DNA of 5,563 bases, from assembly GCA_023454395.1 (NCBI GenBank), contig JAEYFY010000142.1, positions 1 through 5,563 of the forward strand, written 5' to 3'. The notes beneath the pieces are model-generated. The model worked only from the letters and a program-made list of their open reading frames with translations. It was not told the origin of the DNA and did no database searches. The DNA is from Pseudomonadota bacterium (GTDB taxonomy: Bacteria > Pseudomonadota > Gammaproteobacteria > Enterobacterales > Enterobacteriaceae). Shown one piece after another: positions 5,554-5,563 of the stretch (its first letter is position 1; each line of letters starts with the position of its first letter). The position numbers and the translations under genes are program-made.

Positions 5554-5563
5554 AACTAATAAG
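5505..5563 (-). promoter_or_regulatory. adhE 5' leader with ribosome binding site (partial)
   Basis: On the minus strand AGGAG (5505-5509) sits 7 bases before the ATG. It is preceded by AAAAAATTTAACATTTTATC, which resembles the leader just ahead of E. coli adhE as I remember it. No promoter is visible here; in E. coli the adhE promoters lie well over 100 bases upstream, which would be outside this window. Confidence 0.75.

Overview
The window looks like chromosomal core DNA of a low-GC enterobacterium, most likely the Proteus/Providencia group (Morganellaceae). The three proteins are close to their E. coli counterparts (H-NS, thymidine kinase, AdhE). However, the DNA is much more AT-rich than E. 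coli, with A/T-ending codons and very AT-rich spacers. For example, positions 1981-2040 hold 11 G/C of 60, while a coding stretch at 4861-4920 holds 30 of 60. The genus call is an inference from composition and protein likeness, not from a search.

Layout, left to right. At 1-107 lies the 3' flank of hns, with a rho-independent terminator reading leftward. hns (108-512, minus) encodes the nucleoid protein H-NS and has a recognisable sigma70 promoter at 555-583. A gene-free AT-rich spacer (584-1008) separates it from the divergent gene tdk (1022-1618, plus), thymidine kinase. After tdk come a long stem-loop without a T-run and then a canonical terminator (1737-1758). Next is a long stretch without a convincing gene (1759-2743), rich in small dyads and short broken reading frames, with two tandem terminator-like hairpins on the plus strand. 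adhE (2831-5497, minus) encodes the bifunctional acetaldehyde/alcohol dehydrogenase and ends at a strong terminator (2744-2773). The window closes inside the adhE 5' leader.

The order and orientation hns(-) tdk(+) adhE(-) matches what I recall for E. coli, where the tdk-adhE slot holds insertion-sequence-derived pseudogene material. The three genes are not an operon; each has its own signals. They serve separate jobs: chromatin and global silencing (H-NS), thymidine salvage (Tdk) and fermentative NADH reoxidation (AdhE). The neighbourhood is ancestral synteny rather than a pathway.

No clear new system is visible. The parts worth a second look are the 1.2 kb tdk-adhE gap (a possible small RNA, decayed frames, a perfect 16-base dyad), a 21-codon frame overlapping the adhE start, and Ser at AdhE position 267.
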